This document shows, one piece after another, positions 10,204 to 20,244 of a DNA stretch of 64,000 nucleotides. The DNA is from Hondaea fermentalgiana (taxonomy: Eukaryota; Sar; Bigyra; Thraustochytrida; Thraustochytriidae). How positions within the stretch are numbered: position 1 is the first letter of the stretch; each line of letters starts with the position of its first letter. A model generated the notes under the pieces. That model searched no databases. It was not told where the DNA came from and was given only the letters and a program-made list of their open reading frames with translations. The stretch covers positions 129,908 through 193,907 of the forward strand of contig NPFB01000033.1 of NCBI GenBank assembly GCA_014084085.1, in the 5' to 3' direction. The position numbers and the translations under genes are program-made.

Positions 10204-11895
10204 ATGTCGCTCGTCAAGGTGGCAGACTGGGCGCTGGCCCTGGTGGCGTGGGCAGATGCCACGGGTACCAACATGGAGCTCGGCCTGGGTGTCTTCAGGA
10301 AGCAGCGGAAAATCGTGCTCGACGCGCTGACCGTGCTGCACGCCGCGCGGCTCGCGATGAAGGGCCGCATCGTGCGCGCCGTCTCGCTGCTGGTGGCCAT
10401 CGCCAAATTCAGCCCGCGCAAGGGCCTCCCAGCGCTCACGCTCTTCCAATACTGCTGGCGCAGGGCTCTCTGGGGCAAGGCAGGCACCGAACTGCCTCCC
10501 GTGGTTCCCACGGATATGCTCGTGAAGGCAGTGCACAAGTACGGCCCGTGGAAGCGCCACGAGCTCGAAAAGGCCATCGCCAAGGAAATGGGCCCCATCC
10601 ACACCCTCATCCGCCCCCTCAGCAGCACCGACTACAGCCTCGCCATCCCCGTCGTCTGGGTCAGCGACCCCGTCGCCGTGAAAAAGGTCCTCACCGACAA
10701 GGTCACCTACAACACCCGTGGCCACACCGGCTTCACCGCGCACGTCGGCGACGGCCTCCTTGGTTTGCCCACCGGCCCCAAGTGGATGCTGCACCGCCGC
10801 GTCGTCATGAACTTTCTCAGCGAGAAGCACCTCCGCGACTACGCCCCCATCATGCAGAACCAGATCGCCGTGCTCCTCGACAAGTGGCGCAAGGCCGGCG
10901 AGGAGGGCCGCAACATCAACTGCTACTACGACATGTCCATGCTCACCCTCGACATCATCATGAACGTCGGCACCGGAGAGCACAATGACCTCTCGTCGCA
11001 GCAGCAGCTTACCGAGAAGGAGAACATTTTTGCGCACGACCTCGACTACGGTCTTCAAGACATTGTCCTGCGCACCGCCATGCCCATCATGGACTACATG
11101 CACGACCCCAAGATCGACGAGATCAAGGGCCGCATGGACGCCACCTTTGACCGCGCCGTCGAGATCGCCAAGGAGAAGAAGATTCCCAACTCGATGCTCG
11201 ACGCCCTTCTCACCGCCAAGAACGAGGACGGTTCTCTTGCTCTCACTGAAAAGGAGGCCAACGAGGAGTTCAAGACCATCCGCGGTGCTGGCCATGAGAC
11301 CACCTCCAACACCATCTGCTTCATGCTCAAGCTTCTCCAGGAGAACCCGGACAAGCTCGAGAAGCTCCGCAAGGAGGTCGACGAGGTTGTCTCTGGCAAC
11401 ACCACCTCATACGAGGAGGCCCGCACCCTCAAGTACGCCTACCAGGTCATGTTCGAGACGTTGCGCATGTACCCAACCGTCCCGTCCTTCCCGCGCGAAG
11501 CCTCATGTGACACCGAGCTCTGCGGCTACAAGGTTCCCAAGGGCGCCTTTGTCTTTGTCAGCCAGTTCCCCATGAACCGCAGCCCCGAGATCTGGGACAG
11601 CCCGAACGAGTTCCGCCCCGAGCGCTTCGACGACCTTCCGGACCTTCACCCGACCAAGCCTATTGGCGTGCCGGGCAACGACGACCTCAAGTACGCTTTC
11701 CTCCCCTTTGGCGCTGGCTCTCGCACCTGCGCTGGCGCTCGCCTTGCCATGATCGAAGGTGTCATGGTTCTCTCTTCCATTGTCAAGAACATCGACTTCA
11801 AGGTCGCCATGGACCCGCGCGAAGAGCTCTACATCCAGTCTGACGTTACCATGGGTCCCAAGCATGGACTTCCTCTTCGTGTCCGCGCACGCTAA
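10204..11895 (+). CDS. Cytochrome P450 monooxygenase
   Basis: A complete, intronless P450 of 563 residues. The start is the first ATG (10204); the leader upstream is a GAGC-type repeat. Diagnostic motifs are all present: the I-helix oxygen-binding segment G-A-G-H-E-T-T at residues 361-367, the K-helix E-T-L-R (E418, R421), a PERF-like segment (F-R-P-E-R-F), and the heme loop F-L-P-F-G-A-G-S-R-T-C-A-G with the axial cysteine at C509. The N-terminus is only moderately hydrophobic, so membrane anchoring is uncertain. P450s of this type hydroxylate or epoxidise lipids, sterols or carotenoids using a reductase partner. The motif set resembles the CYP4/CYP97/CYP102-like clade, but I cannot assign a subfamily or substrate. 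Codon use is strongly C-ending, suggesting good expression. Confidence 0.95.
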   Translation: MSLVKVADWALALVAWADATGTNMELGLGVFRKQRKIVLDALTVLHAARLAMKGRIVRAVSLLVAIAKFSPRKGLPALTLFQYCWRRALWGKAGTELPPVVPTDMLVKAVHKYGPWKRHELEKAIAKEMGPIHTLIRPLSSTDYSLAIPVVWVSDPVAVKKVLTDKVTYNTRGHTGFTAHVGDGLLGLPTGPKWMLHRRVVMNFLSEKHLRDYAPIMQNQIAVLLDKWRKAGEEGRNINCYYDMSMLTLDIIMNVGTGEHNDLSSQQQLTEKENIFAHDLDYGLQDIVLRTAMPIMDYMHDPKIDEIKGRMDATFDRAVEIAKEKKIPNSMLDALLTAKNEDGSLALTEKEANEEFKTIRGAGHETTSNTICFMLKLLQENPDKLEKLRKEVDEVVSGNTTSYEEARTLKYAYQVMFETLRMYPTVPSFPREASCDTELCGYKVPKGAFVFVSQFPMNRSPEIWDSPNEFRPERFDDLPDLHPTKPIGVPGNDDLKYAFLPFGAGSRTCAGARLAMIEGVMVLSSIVKNIDFKVAMDPREELYIQSDVTMGPKHGLPLRVRAR

Positions 11896-12553
11896 AACTC
11901 TTTTTGTGAGAGTGAGAGTCTTGTCCTGTCGCTTCCCTGAAGCGACAATAGACTTCTTTTCCTTCTTCATAATTTGAGGAAAGTCCAGTGCGCATGATTA
12001 TTGGGCAGCAGCATGGCATTCGTCTGTCTGTCTGTTCGTTTGTCTCTCATGTCGTGCAGTTCCATGCCGTGCCATGTCACGCGTTCACTAGACAAATTCC
12101 TCACTATCCGAGTTGACCATCAGCGGGACATGCCAAGATAAAAGGGCCTGTTTCTCGACCTGCCAGAATGCATAGTGTACCGTCAAATCCAAGGCCTAGC
12201 TATCCGAGCACCACCACCAAAAAATACAAATTGATCTTGCCACTCTTTTTTTAAAGTTTGCGAAACCTTGGCAAGCGATCCTGATGGGAAAGCTTGCTCA
12301 ACACCGCACGACACAACATCCAACTCGTCAGAAGAATCGACTCAATATGCGCCCCGAAAAAAAGAGACGCGTCTTCGGAATTTAATTATTCCTTGCTCAC
12401 ACGGCAAAGTTTCCTTGCTTTTGAGAAAGAAATCGGCAACCTTGGACACCTGTGACCCAGAAGGACGTGCAGAGGAATGCAATGATATGAAGGCTGTTCA
12501 AAATTAAAAAGCTCAAACTGTAGTTGACGTCAACCAAACAAACAATCAATCAA
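11896..12553. other. Intergenic, convergent 3' ends
   Basis: Lies between the stop codons of the P450 gene and the minus-strand 7TM gene. It is AT-richer than the coding DNA, with a short CTGT run near 12022 and a CAAT run near 12542-12565. No gene seen. Confidence 0.6.
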
Positions 12554-13881
12554 TCAATCAATCAAGCAATTTGTTGCTTCGACGGATTGGGTAGAAAGGA
12601 CCAGACTTGAAGCGCCTGTCTTCATTCGGTCATGTGATTGTCCACCAGAATGTCTCTTGGAGCGATTGAGCTCCTTCAAGTAAGTCCTCTTGGGAAGTAT
12701 TGAGCGCGACCTACGGGGGAAAAGCGGCACGTCATCTACAAATAATAGAGTTGGCAAACGCACTAGAAAAGGTATGCTGATGCAAGAATACACGGACACC
12801 TCCTCTGGAATCACATATCCCAGAGCACCACCTGCAATTCCAATGCAGGCGATGGCACAAAGCACGAACGCGATAAATTGCGCAAACTTTCGGTGATTCT
12901 GAATACGTATGGTGAATCGAACGACGCGGTCCTCGGTAGCAACGTCACCTGGGGGCACCTGCTGCAGATTTGCATTCAAATTATCAGCAAGGACGCGAGA
13001 TGCGGCCTTGAGTAACCAAAAGATGTACAACCCGACCGTTGCATTGATCACATAGACAGTGAGTGTGACACGAAGCATTAATTTTCCGCGGATCTTTCGC
13101 TTGTAGGCGATGCTGGCAATGATCTCAAGAATCAGAAAGGCCAAAGCTTCGATATAGATAAGACGCCGCAAGCGCTCTTTACGAAACCAATGCAGGCGTT
13201 TCCCCGAAAGTCTATGAATTGGTTGTATGAGTCCCATCACCAACAGACAAGCCATGTAAATGCCTGTTGCTATACTGGCGTATAGAAGAGCAAACGTGAA
13301 TGGAGTTGCCGACCGTGTGCCGGCGAGTATATAAAAGAATAAGCTGGACAGAAGACCAGTCCACGCAGCGGCGGTTGCGGCTCCGCGCACAAATGTGCTA
13401 CTCTGGCGGACTACCAAACTCTGTAACGCAATGGCTGCAGTGATGCTGCATAGGAATCCGAGAGTGACAAGAATGATGGTCTTGCGCGTTGAAGCAATGT
13501 CGCAGAGAGTATTAAAGGTGAAAACTTGAAGGTGCTCAAAGCCTTCAAAGCACTCGCAAACTCCACTTGCATTGCAAGTTCCGTGGACACAGATTTCAAA
13601 TGTCAGACGGTCATCGTCCTCACTGCCTGTGTGGTTTTTGCATAGCATTTGCAGAGCTCTTTCCCCTTTGCCCGTCCACGAGCGTCCGCTTGCCTGTCGA
13701 GGCAGCTTCGCGGACGGGTCAAGTCAAGGTCCAGCCGTCGCAGCCTCGAAGGTAAGAGAGTTACGTAGACTGCCCGAACTGCAGAGGAGAGAATGATGAA
13801 GCTTCTATCGAACAACAACAACAAAAAAAAGAGAGGGAGAGAGATACACGGTGTGCGAACTAACATGATATGGCGTGCCAT
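12554..13881 (-). CDS. EGF-like domain 7TM receptor candidate (two exons)
   Basis: Proposed model: complement(join(12554..13693,13765..13881)), 418 residues. The unspliced frame opening at 13648 begins directly at an extracellular-type cysteine module without a signal peptide. A 71-nt GTAACT..CGACAG intron (13694-13764) in phase 0 joins it to an upstream exon that supplies a hydrophobic leader (ISLPLFFLLLLF). After the leader come six cysteines, including the EGF core C-V-H-G-T-C-N-A-S-G-V-C-E-C, with an N-glycosylation-type NHT. Seven hydrophobic helices follow and then a basic C-tail. The layout (exoplasmic EGF, 7TM, cytosolic tail) fits a G-protein-coupled-type receptor, but no classical GPCR motif such as DRY is evident. 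It is head-to-head with the voltage-sensor-RGS gene. The last exon is certain; the leader exon is a prediction. Confidence 0.68.
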
Positions 13882-14593
13882 GAACACCCCCCACTTGCTT
13901 GCTCGCTCGCTCCTGCCTCTGTCCTTGTAGTTGACCCAACCATGCTCAAACTTGCTCCTCACGCTCCTCAACTAACAGGAAGACCCATGCTACAAAAACC
14001 TCCATTTCTGTCGAGCCAAAGTATACGGCTTACTGCCACGCAAGTGGTCTAACGGCCCGTTGCACATTTTTCAAGTTCACGTGGGCGAGCTCATGAGCTC
14101 TTCTTTCTGACAATTAGTAAACTGACAGTGAGAGACTCGGGACTCGCCTAGGTCCGTTTCGTACCGTGATCACTGCTATCAATTAGCACGTCGCTTCGAG
14201 TCTTCTGACAGCGAGTTCGAGTCGAAGTCTCGAGTCGAAGACTCGGAAAATGGCCAAACGGATAAACTCTACTATAATAATGCTACTATGCTCATCACGT
14301 TGCACGCTTGATGTGACGCTTTTGGCACGGACTATATGTACTCCAAGGCGACGCATCCAGCGAAACAAACCAGCGAGGCTGCGCCCCCTCATCCCCGTGA
14401 AATGAGAGGCTCGGCTTGCCGTGTTTCAGGAGATCATAGTGCAAAATAAGTAGCGGCGTCGTGCACGGGCTGTAGAATTCACGTGTGGACGGAGACTGCT
14501 CCTTGGAGCTCAGCACGGCAAGCGTTGTCGTGGCTGTGATCAGATCGCTGTCGACGCCATCAGACGCGCGCTGGTCATAACTAGCCTAGTACA
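13882..14593. other. Shared 5' region of 7TM and VSD-RGS genes
   Basis: About 0.7 kb between two divergent starts. It contains a TCGAGTC/GACTCGA-rich stretch with inverted halves at 14194-14250. No gene seen; presumably a bidirectional promoter. Confidence 0.55.
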
Positions 14594-16918
14594 ATGGCCA
14601 CGCCGCCTGGTGGCACAGTCTCGCCTGCTCAAGATGACGACCTTCCCTCGATCGGCGACGCCACCTCATCCGGGAAACGCAAGAAAAAGACGCCCCAGGA
14701 AATTGAAGAAGAAGTGCGCGCCACGGTCGCCGAAGTACGGAGATCCAGCATTTTCTCGAGCATGAAAAGCATTGGATCGCCTCTGACCAACAGCGAACGC
14801 AGGGGATCAAACGGAGGCGCGCAGAAGATCAAACGTGCAATCCTGGCGCCATTCGCCGCCAAAGGCGACGCATCCTTAGGAAAGAATGCGTATGCAACAG
14901 CTGCTGGTCTCAAGTCTAAATCCGGAAAAGACGATGCTGGCGGTAAGAGGTCGGCGAGACAGTTCTCCGTCGTGGGCTTCCTCGACTCAAAATGGATCCA
15001 ATTCCTCATCTTTTTGGCGACGCTCTCTGCGCTGTTCGCGCCCGATCTCTTTATCATTTATGGCTCGATCGAGACGGATTATGTGCTGGACGACCTCATG
15101 TTTGTCACCTTGCTTCTCTTTACCATTGAGCTGGCCCTGAATTCAATGTACCGCGAAGGATACATTTTGTCATTCTTTTTCTTTCTCGACGTGGTGGCGC
15201 TCATTAGTCTGATCCCCGACATCAGTTTTATCTGGGATAAGATCATTGGCAATGACAGCGCTATTGCGAGTACGGACGAGCAAGATAATCTCGCCATTCT
15301 CCGAGCAGGCCGTCTTGTCCGCACAGGAACGCGAACGTCCCGAGCGCTGCGCCTCCTCCGCATCGTCCGCTTTGCGCGCCTCATGCGCATCTTTCGCCTC
15401 ATTCGAATTTTGCGCTCGCATCTCACCCGGAGGTATCTATCTTCCAAAGGTGACGCTCACACGCAAGCACCCAACAAGCTAGGCCTTCGTCTGGCCGATC
15501 TGCTTGGCAAGCGTGTCATCCTCGGGACGATCCTACTCCTTTTGGTCCTTCCGTATCTTGAGGTGAGTCGGGTCGACAGCTCGGCGGAGTACGGCCTCGA
15601 GCTACTCGAGTTGTCCTTTGAAGCCGGGAACGAGCCGTTGCCCGTCTACAACTCTTTAGAGAGCGCTTACATTGAGCAACAGAAAGAGTATCTCGTCGAG
15701 CTTATTGTCAAGAACGAGACCAGGTTTGTCAACGTGGACCTCAGTGAATCTGCAAGAGACGACTACCTCGTTTACGCAATTACCGACGCTAACAGTGTCG
15801 CTGTCCTCGACGAAACTCTCTTTGAGCAAGCCCAAGCCAAACTTAACATTATACTGACGTGCGTCCTCACGTCTCTCATGGCTCTCTCGTCCTTCTTTTT
15901 CAATCGGGATGTGCATCAAAATGTGGTGCGCCCAATCCGGAAAACTACAATGGTTGTTCGTAAACTTGCTCGCACCCTGTATTTGCTCTCAAAGGAAGAC
16001 GATGAAAAGCAAGATGCTGCCGATGACGAGTCGATGCTGGAGAGTCATTTTATCGACACCGTTATGGACCAGCTCATTACGTTTTTCAAGGTCGATGCCA
16101 AGGAGGATGAACATCCTTCTGGGAAGGCGGAAAGCGCAGATGCAAAGGTGCACCCATCGTCGTCGACGCAAAATCGCCTTCTTCATCAAGATAGTGCCCT
16201 CGACGTTCGCGAGGATCCCGAGCTGCGCCGAGCTATGGGCACGATTGACGACGAGCAGATCGATTCGCTCAAGTCATTCGAGAATCTCTTTGAGGACAAG
16301 CAGAGTCTGACATTCTTCAAGGTGTTTTTGACCTCTGAATTTGCTGTGGAAAGCTTGCTTTTCGTGGAGCAGGTTGACGCGTACAAGGCGCGTTGGGGTG
16401 TCATCAATAACATGCACGAGTCGATGGTCAGGCGGTACATTGACGAGCATGGCCAGTTCCAGGTTAATATTAACGACTCTCAGCGCCGCAGGATTCTCAA
16501 ATTTGATGGTCTTGCGTATCGTTTGGACCTCTATGACGAAGCGCGCCAAGAGATTTACAAGCAGCTGGAGCGAGATAACTTTCCGCGCTTCCTCAAATCC
16601 TCGCACGCGCAGAATCTTCGAAACTTCAAAAAGGCTGCAATTGCACGGAAGAAGCTTGAAGAGGATGCCGCGCTCGTCGGCGATGAAGGTCCTTCCGTGG
16701 ACCCGTACAAGATTGTCCGCATTGTCAAGACATTTACCTCTCGCTTGAGGCGTCCAGGGCCCAAGACTAGCGAGCCGACAAGCCCGAAAACGGCCGGAGC
16801 AGTGGACGGCGCCTTGGCTGAAGGTGGCGAAGAAATGAACGTCGGCGTTGTTGACGGAGCGCTCACAACACGTTCCGAGCCAGCTGCAAAGTCTGGGCCG
16901 TCGGACTCGGCCCCTTAG
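14594..16918 (+). CDS. Voltage-sensor domain fused to RGS domain
   Basis: A 774-residue membrane protein in one exon. Residues about 133-275 are a canonical voltage sensor: S1 at 134-157, S2 at 165-186 with acidic E179, S3 at 191-209 with D199, and an S4 with nine arginines at exact three-residue spacing, R250 to R274. A further hydrophobic helix (about 306-322) leads to a roughly 90-residue exoplasmic segment (323-412). A last helix (416-436) returns to the cytosol. No pore loop or GYG-type filter is seen, so it is probably not a channel. Residues about 555-680 match an RGS fold (S-F-E-N-L-F..L-T-F-F-K-V-F-L..E-S-L-L-F). RGS domains accelerate GTP hydrolysis by G-alpha subunits. Similar membrane modules drive cyclases in protists; here the output appears to be RGS. 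It is divergent from the 7TM candidate. Confidence 0.88.
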   Translation: MATPPGGTVSPAQDDDLPSIGDATSSGKRKKKTPQEIEEEVRATVAEVRRSSIFSSMKSIGSPLTNSERRGSNGGAQKIKRAILAPFAAKGDASLGKNAYATAAGLKSKSGKDDAGGKRSARQFSVVGFLDSKWIQFLIFLATLSALFAPDLFIIYGSIETDYVLDDLMFVTLLLFTIELALNSMYREGYILSFFFFLDVVALISLIPDISFIWDKIIGNDSAIASTDEQDNLAILRAGRLVRTGTRTSRALRLLRIVRFARLMRIFRLIRILRSHLTRRYLSSKGDAHTQAPNKLGLRLADLLGKRVILGTILLLLVLPYLEVSRVDSSAEYGLELLELSFEAGNEPLPVYNSLESAYIEQQKEYLVELIVKNETRFVNVDLSESARDDYLVYAITDANSVAVLDETLFEQAQAKLNIILTCVLTSLMALSSFFFNRDVHQNVVRPIRKTTMVVRKLARTLYLLSKEDDEKQDAADDESMLESHFIDTVMDQLITFFKVDAKEDEHPSGKAESADAKVHPSSSTQNRLLHQDSALDVREDPELRRAMGTIDDEQIDSLKSFENLFEDKQSLTFFKVFLTSEFAVESLLFVEQVDAYKARWGVINNMHESMVRRYIDEHGQFQVNINDSQRRRILKFDGLAYRLDLYDEARQEIYKQLERDNFPRFLKSSHAQNLRNFKKAAIARKKLEEDAALVGDEGPSVDPYKIVRIVKTFTSRLRRPGPKTSEPTSPKTAGAVDGALAEGGEEMNVGVVDGALTTRSEPAAKSGPSDSAP

Positions 16919-17304
16919 ACACAGATCAAAAAAACTTGGTGGGCCAGAGATGGGACGGATGCATGACAATTAAAATACATTATTAAGGGAACTCGGCACC
17001 AAGCCAATTTTGGCGCATCACCATCATCATCAATATCGTCGTCATTTTTTTCTTCTTCGTTTTCGAGAAAATGCAGCAAGACACTGGCGTAGATTTTGGT
17101 ATTTTTTTCTTCAAGTTGTCTTTTTTTATTTTATATAAAGGCCAGGTTATACGGGGTCGTGCCGCAAAGAACACTGAAAGTGTCTTGACGTACAAGATCG
17201 TCGGACGTTGCCGAGCAAACTGGACAAAGTGCCATCAGCCTCCCCAACAATTCACTTATTTTATTGCAGGTACATCTTTTACTGTCAAGTCTTGAATGTT
17301 GCAG
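16919..17304. other. Intergenic, convergent 3' ends
   Basis: AT-rich spacer between two stop codons, with T-rich tracts near 17045-17140. No gene seen. Confidence 0.6.
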
Positions 17305-17726
17305 CTATCGGCGCTTGTACTTGGGCGCAGGCCCGAGTTGCATGGCGAAGCGGTCTCGAATGGCAAATCCGGCGCGCTTCATGATTGCTGGCAAGGCCGG
17401 ATCACGGGCTAAACTGTACAGGAACCAGACAATCAGAGGCGCAAAGATTGCAATCCCAAGCATTCGCAGCTTGGGTTCATAGTCGGAAAGGGTCTTGCCC
17501 AAGTTACTACGCTTTTGCCTTCTGCCTTCGCCTGCGCTCGAAAGGGAGAGAGAGTGAGAGGAGAAAGAAGAGAGAGGACAACCTCAGCCCCAAGCAAGTC
17601 AGCAGAAAGTCTTTTCGTCGCCTTGCGTCCCTCGGCAAACTTACCCTCCACAAGAAGACAGCTGAAGACGAGCTGCACGGCCAGGGCCATGCAAACCTGG
17701 CCCCGTGCTTGTGCCACGGCCCGCAT
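17305..17726 (-). CDS. Small membrane protein, two exons (hypothetical)
   Basis: Proposed model: complement(join(17305..17531,17645..17726)), 102 residues. The downstream frame clearly looks coding but has no suitable upstream ATG of its own. A GTAAGT donor at 17644 and a pyrimidine-rich tract ending in CAG at 17532 define a 113-nt phase-1 intron with a CTCAC branch-like motif. They join it to an exon starting ATG at 17726. The product has a hydrophobic N-terminal segment (residues 11-27; signal peptide or TM1), a basic loop, one strong TM helix (I-A-I-F-A-P-L-I-V-W-F-L-Y-S-L), and a basic tail ending KYKRR. That tail resembles a cytosolic ER-type or mitochondrial inner-membrane anchor. I do not recognise the family. 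Its 3' end faces the VSD-RGS gene. Confidence 0.62.
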
Positions 17727-18043
17727 GCTCGCCACGCCACCACACGCTACGCCCGCGCGCAAAGCCTGTGAGTTGCTCCTGGTTTTGGTGCGTCCCACCA
17801 AAATGAACGAACTGGTGACAGCTAGCAAGGTGCACTTTCGGGGGCCTGTGATTAAAATGTATAATTTCGCGTTTCTTCATTTGAACGACAATTTGCTTCA
17901 CTTTATATATTTCACTTGCAACGGCCATTTGCCAAGTTTGCAGCGCCGGAGCGGATGGAAGAGGATGGGATGGAATGGGATGGAGCTGTCTTGCAGAGCA
18001 TAATTAGTCGTCGGCCCGATACCTTGATGCTTGTGGAGTGACC
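17727..18043. other. Shared 5' region
   Basis: Spacer between divergent starts at 17726 and 18044, with a GGATGGAATG-type direct repeat near 17950-17985. No gene seen. Confidence 0.5.
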
Positions 18044-18916
18044 ATGCAGCCTGCAGGCAAGAATGAAGGACTCTTGCGAGGCAACAGGAAAGTGCAGTGC
18101 ACGAGCCTGCAGACGGTACGTTCGTCGCTCCATGAAGATGCTAACACATCACCACGTGCAGTTGAAATGTTCGTTCATTGCATGTTTGGCAAGAGAAACT
18201 AACGATGATGACGTGCAAGAGAAATATAGAGCCTTGCGTGTAACAAGCTGCTGCTCATGGGCTCATGCGTTGTTCAATTCGTAGTGTCATGCTTTGCCAT
18301 TGCTCAGTCATTGTACTACATGAACCACGAGGTTCTCTTCTCCGTCGTGTACACCGCTGGAGGAAGCACCGGGTTCCTCGTTGCTCTTTGTGCTGGAGTC
18401 ATTGCAGCAAACAGCGTCATGGGTCTTTTTGCAGCGCTTGCACGCCATCGAGGACTTCTCAAGGTATACTTGTTTGCAAGTGTGTTGCTTGGGGTATTTC
18501 AATTCGTCTGCGCGATCCTCGTCGCTGGCGCACGAAATCCAGATCAGCTTCGAGTGCAGGAATTCGAGATCAAGAGGGGATGGGAAAGGGTAATGGATAA
18601 TGTGGCGGCTGGCGGTAGCGATGCAGCCGACTATTTTGCTTTCGTTTCTCAAATTCAGAACGATGGCCGATGCTGTGGATATGACTCAATCGAGGACGAG
18701 CTTCAAAACCCAGCGGCAGCTCGCTGCTCGTTTGAAGACACCTGCAAGGAGTATCTTGCGACCTATATTATTGAGGAGGTCACAGCAGTGCTGCGAACGT
18801 ACTGCGTTTTTGTAAGCCTCTCGCTTGCGGACACGATCATGCTCTTTGCATTTGTCGTTCGCGTTGTTCCGCAGCCTGTACATCACGAGGACCCAGGAGG
18901 CTTGTACCATGCTTAG
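18044..18916 (+). CDS. Tetraspanin-like protein (two exons)
   Basis: Proposed model: join(18044..18115,18230..18916), 252 residues. Exon 1 ends at a GTACGT donor; the 114-nt intron has CTAAC about 30 nt before an ATATAG acceptor, phase 0. Splicing restores a cytosolic N-terminus followed by C-N-K-L-L-L and TM1, the usual tetraspanin beginning; using only the ATG at 18257 would cut into TM1. TM2 and TM3 follow, then a large extracellular loop with the family hallmark C-C-G (in R-C-C-G-Y-D) plus further paired cysteines (A-R-C-S-F-E-D-T-C), and TM4 (V-F-V-S-L-S-L-A-D-T-I-M-L-F-A-F-V-V). Tetraspanins organise membrane microdomains and partner receptors. Family assignment is good; the first exon is predicted. 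Confidence 0.75.
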
Positions 18917-19827
18917 GACTTTTTTTAAAAGCCAACTTTAGAGCAAACCTTACCAGATAATGTCATGCTTTTCTTTTCTTTTGGTTTAATTTGTCAAGCA
19001 AGCGTCGAGACTATTCTTTTGCGTTCGTGCGTTCGCGGTCAATTCGCGCCATGATAGTTTTGGGCCAGCAATTGTATTCTTGTCTGTTTCGTCGCTCTTG
19101 CTTTATAATAGCGCGCAGGGAGCCTTTATGATCAACTTCTTCATTTGAATGGTCAGCGCTGGATACCATGAAAAGTTTAGCAATGATAGGCCCACTCTGA
19201 TAGTGAGTGCACTCCATCTAAATATTGAGGTTCTCTCACTCATCTAGGTTGGCTGGCCGTTCTCAAACCAAAATGCGCGGCGATTTTTGCTGCTTTTTTA
19301 AAGTGATGGGCGCAGCAACATCGGTTAGCACTCGTATACCGATGAGGGGGCGCCGTCGTAGTCTTCAAGAGCGCAAAGGTATGAAACCGCACCGAGGGGG
19401 ACCAACGCAAAGGCTTAGCGAATGGCAAATGAGCCACGAAACGCTCTTATAGGTGGACAATGAGTACACTTGCAGCGAAGACTCACTGACTCGCAAGCCC
19501 TAGCCAAGTGCCATCAATGTTTGCAAAAGTCACACCACAACGGCCAAAAAGTTAGCGAAAGTTGGAAGCCACTGCTTTTGGGCAAGTGTCGGTGAGCAAA
19601 AAGAGGGTCAAATCTAGAATGAACTATCCGTTGGGAGTCGTAGTCTTTTCCAATAGTAGCTTCTAGTAGCATGAAGAGTCGCTTGCGCTCGAGCAGGGAC
19701 GCCCAACGCTCCGCGCCGTGGCCCATCACACCGCGCCATAGCGCGACTCATTGCACATCTTTCGGGACTGTAAATCCCCATCGCTCGACGTCTTGAATCT
19801 GATCAAAATTTTCAGAAACGAGTCACG
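18917..19827. other. Intergenic
   Basis: About 0.9 kb between two genes on the same strand. No feature stands out and I see no gene. Confidence 0.55.
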
Positions 19828-20244
19828 ATGGGCGCGGGCCGGACGTTCCCCGCTTTTGCGCTTTTGCTCGCCCTAGTCCTCTCTTCTCTCGGCACCTGTG
19901 AAGCAGCGACGAGACCGAGGTACTTGCGTGCGCTTGAGTTCGAGAAAGACGAGCTCGACAAGGTTGATCATGAGGACCACATGCCTCGGGATCCTGACTA
20001 TGACTTTATTGAAGATGAGTTTGATAGTATGGAGTTGAATGATCGCGAGAGTGTCCTTAACTTCTCCGAATCGTGCATGACAAGTCAGGAGATCATTCGA
20101 TACCAAACATGCGCGCTCATGCAACGGGAATCCGTCGCTGCAGTTAAAAAGTGCCGAGAAGGTGTCAAGCGGGAAATCCTCCGCCGATGGGCCAAGAGTG
20201 GCCTCGAAGCTTGCCCGGAAGCGAAGCTTGCTCGCCTACTGTGA
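19828..20244 (+). CDS. Small secreted protein (hypothetical)
   Basis: 138 residues, not recognised. The N-terminus is a clear signal peptide: a hydrophobic core (F-A-L-L-L-A-L-V-L-S-S-L-G) followed by C-E-A-A, with cleavage likely around residue 25-28. A strongly acidic segment of D/E and H residues covers about 35-75. A helical C-terminal half carries four cysteines (S-C-M-T, Q-T-C-A, K-K-C-R, E-A-C-P) that could form two disulfides in a small four-cysteine helical fold. The protein is probably exported or endomembrane-lumenal. An AATAAA signal lies 141 nt after the stop. Confidence 0.65.
   Translation: MGAGRTFPAFALLLALVLSSLGTCEAATRPRYLRALEFEKDELDKVDHEDHMPRDPDYDFIEDEFDSMELNDRESVLNFSESCMTSQEIIRYQTCALMQRESVAAVKKCREGVKREILRRWAKSGLEACPEAKLARLL

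Noticed and set aside
14594..16918. Interpretation as a voltage-gated ion channel
   Set aside because: There is no pore loop or selectivity-filter pattern between the fifth and sixth helices; a 90-residue exoplasmic segment lies there instead.
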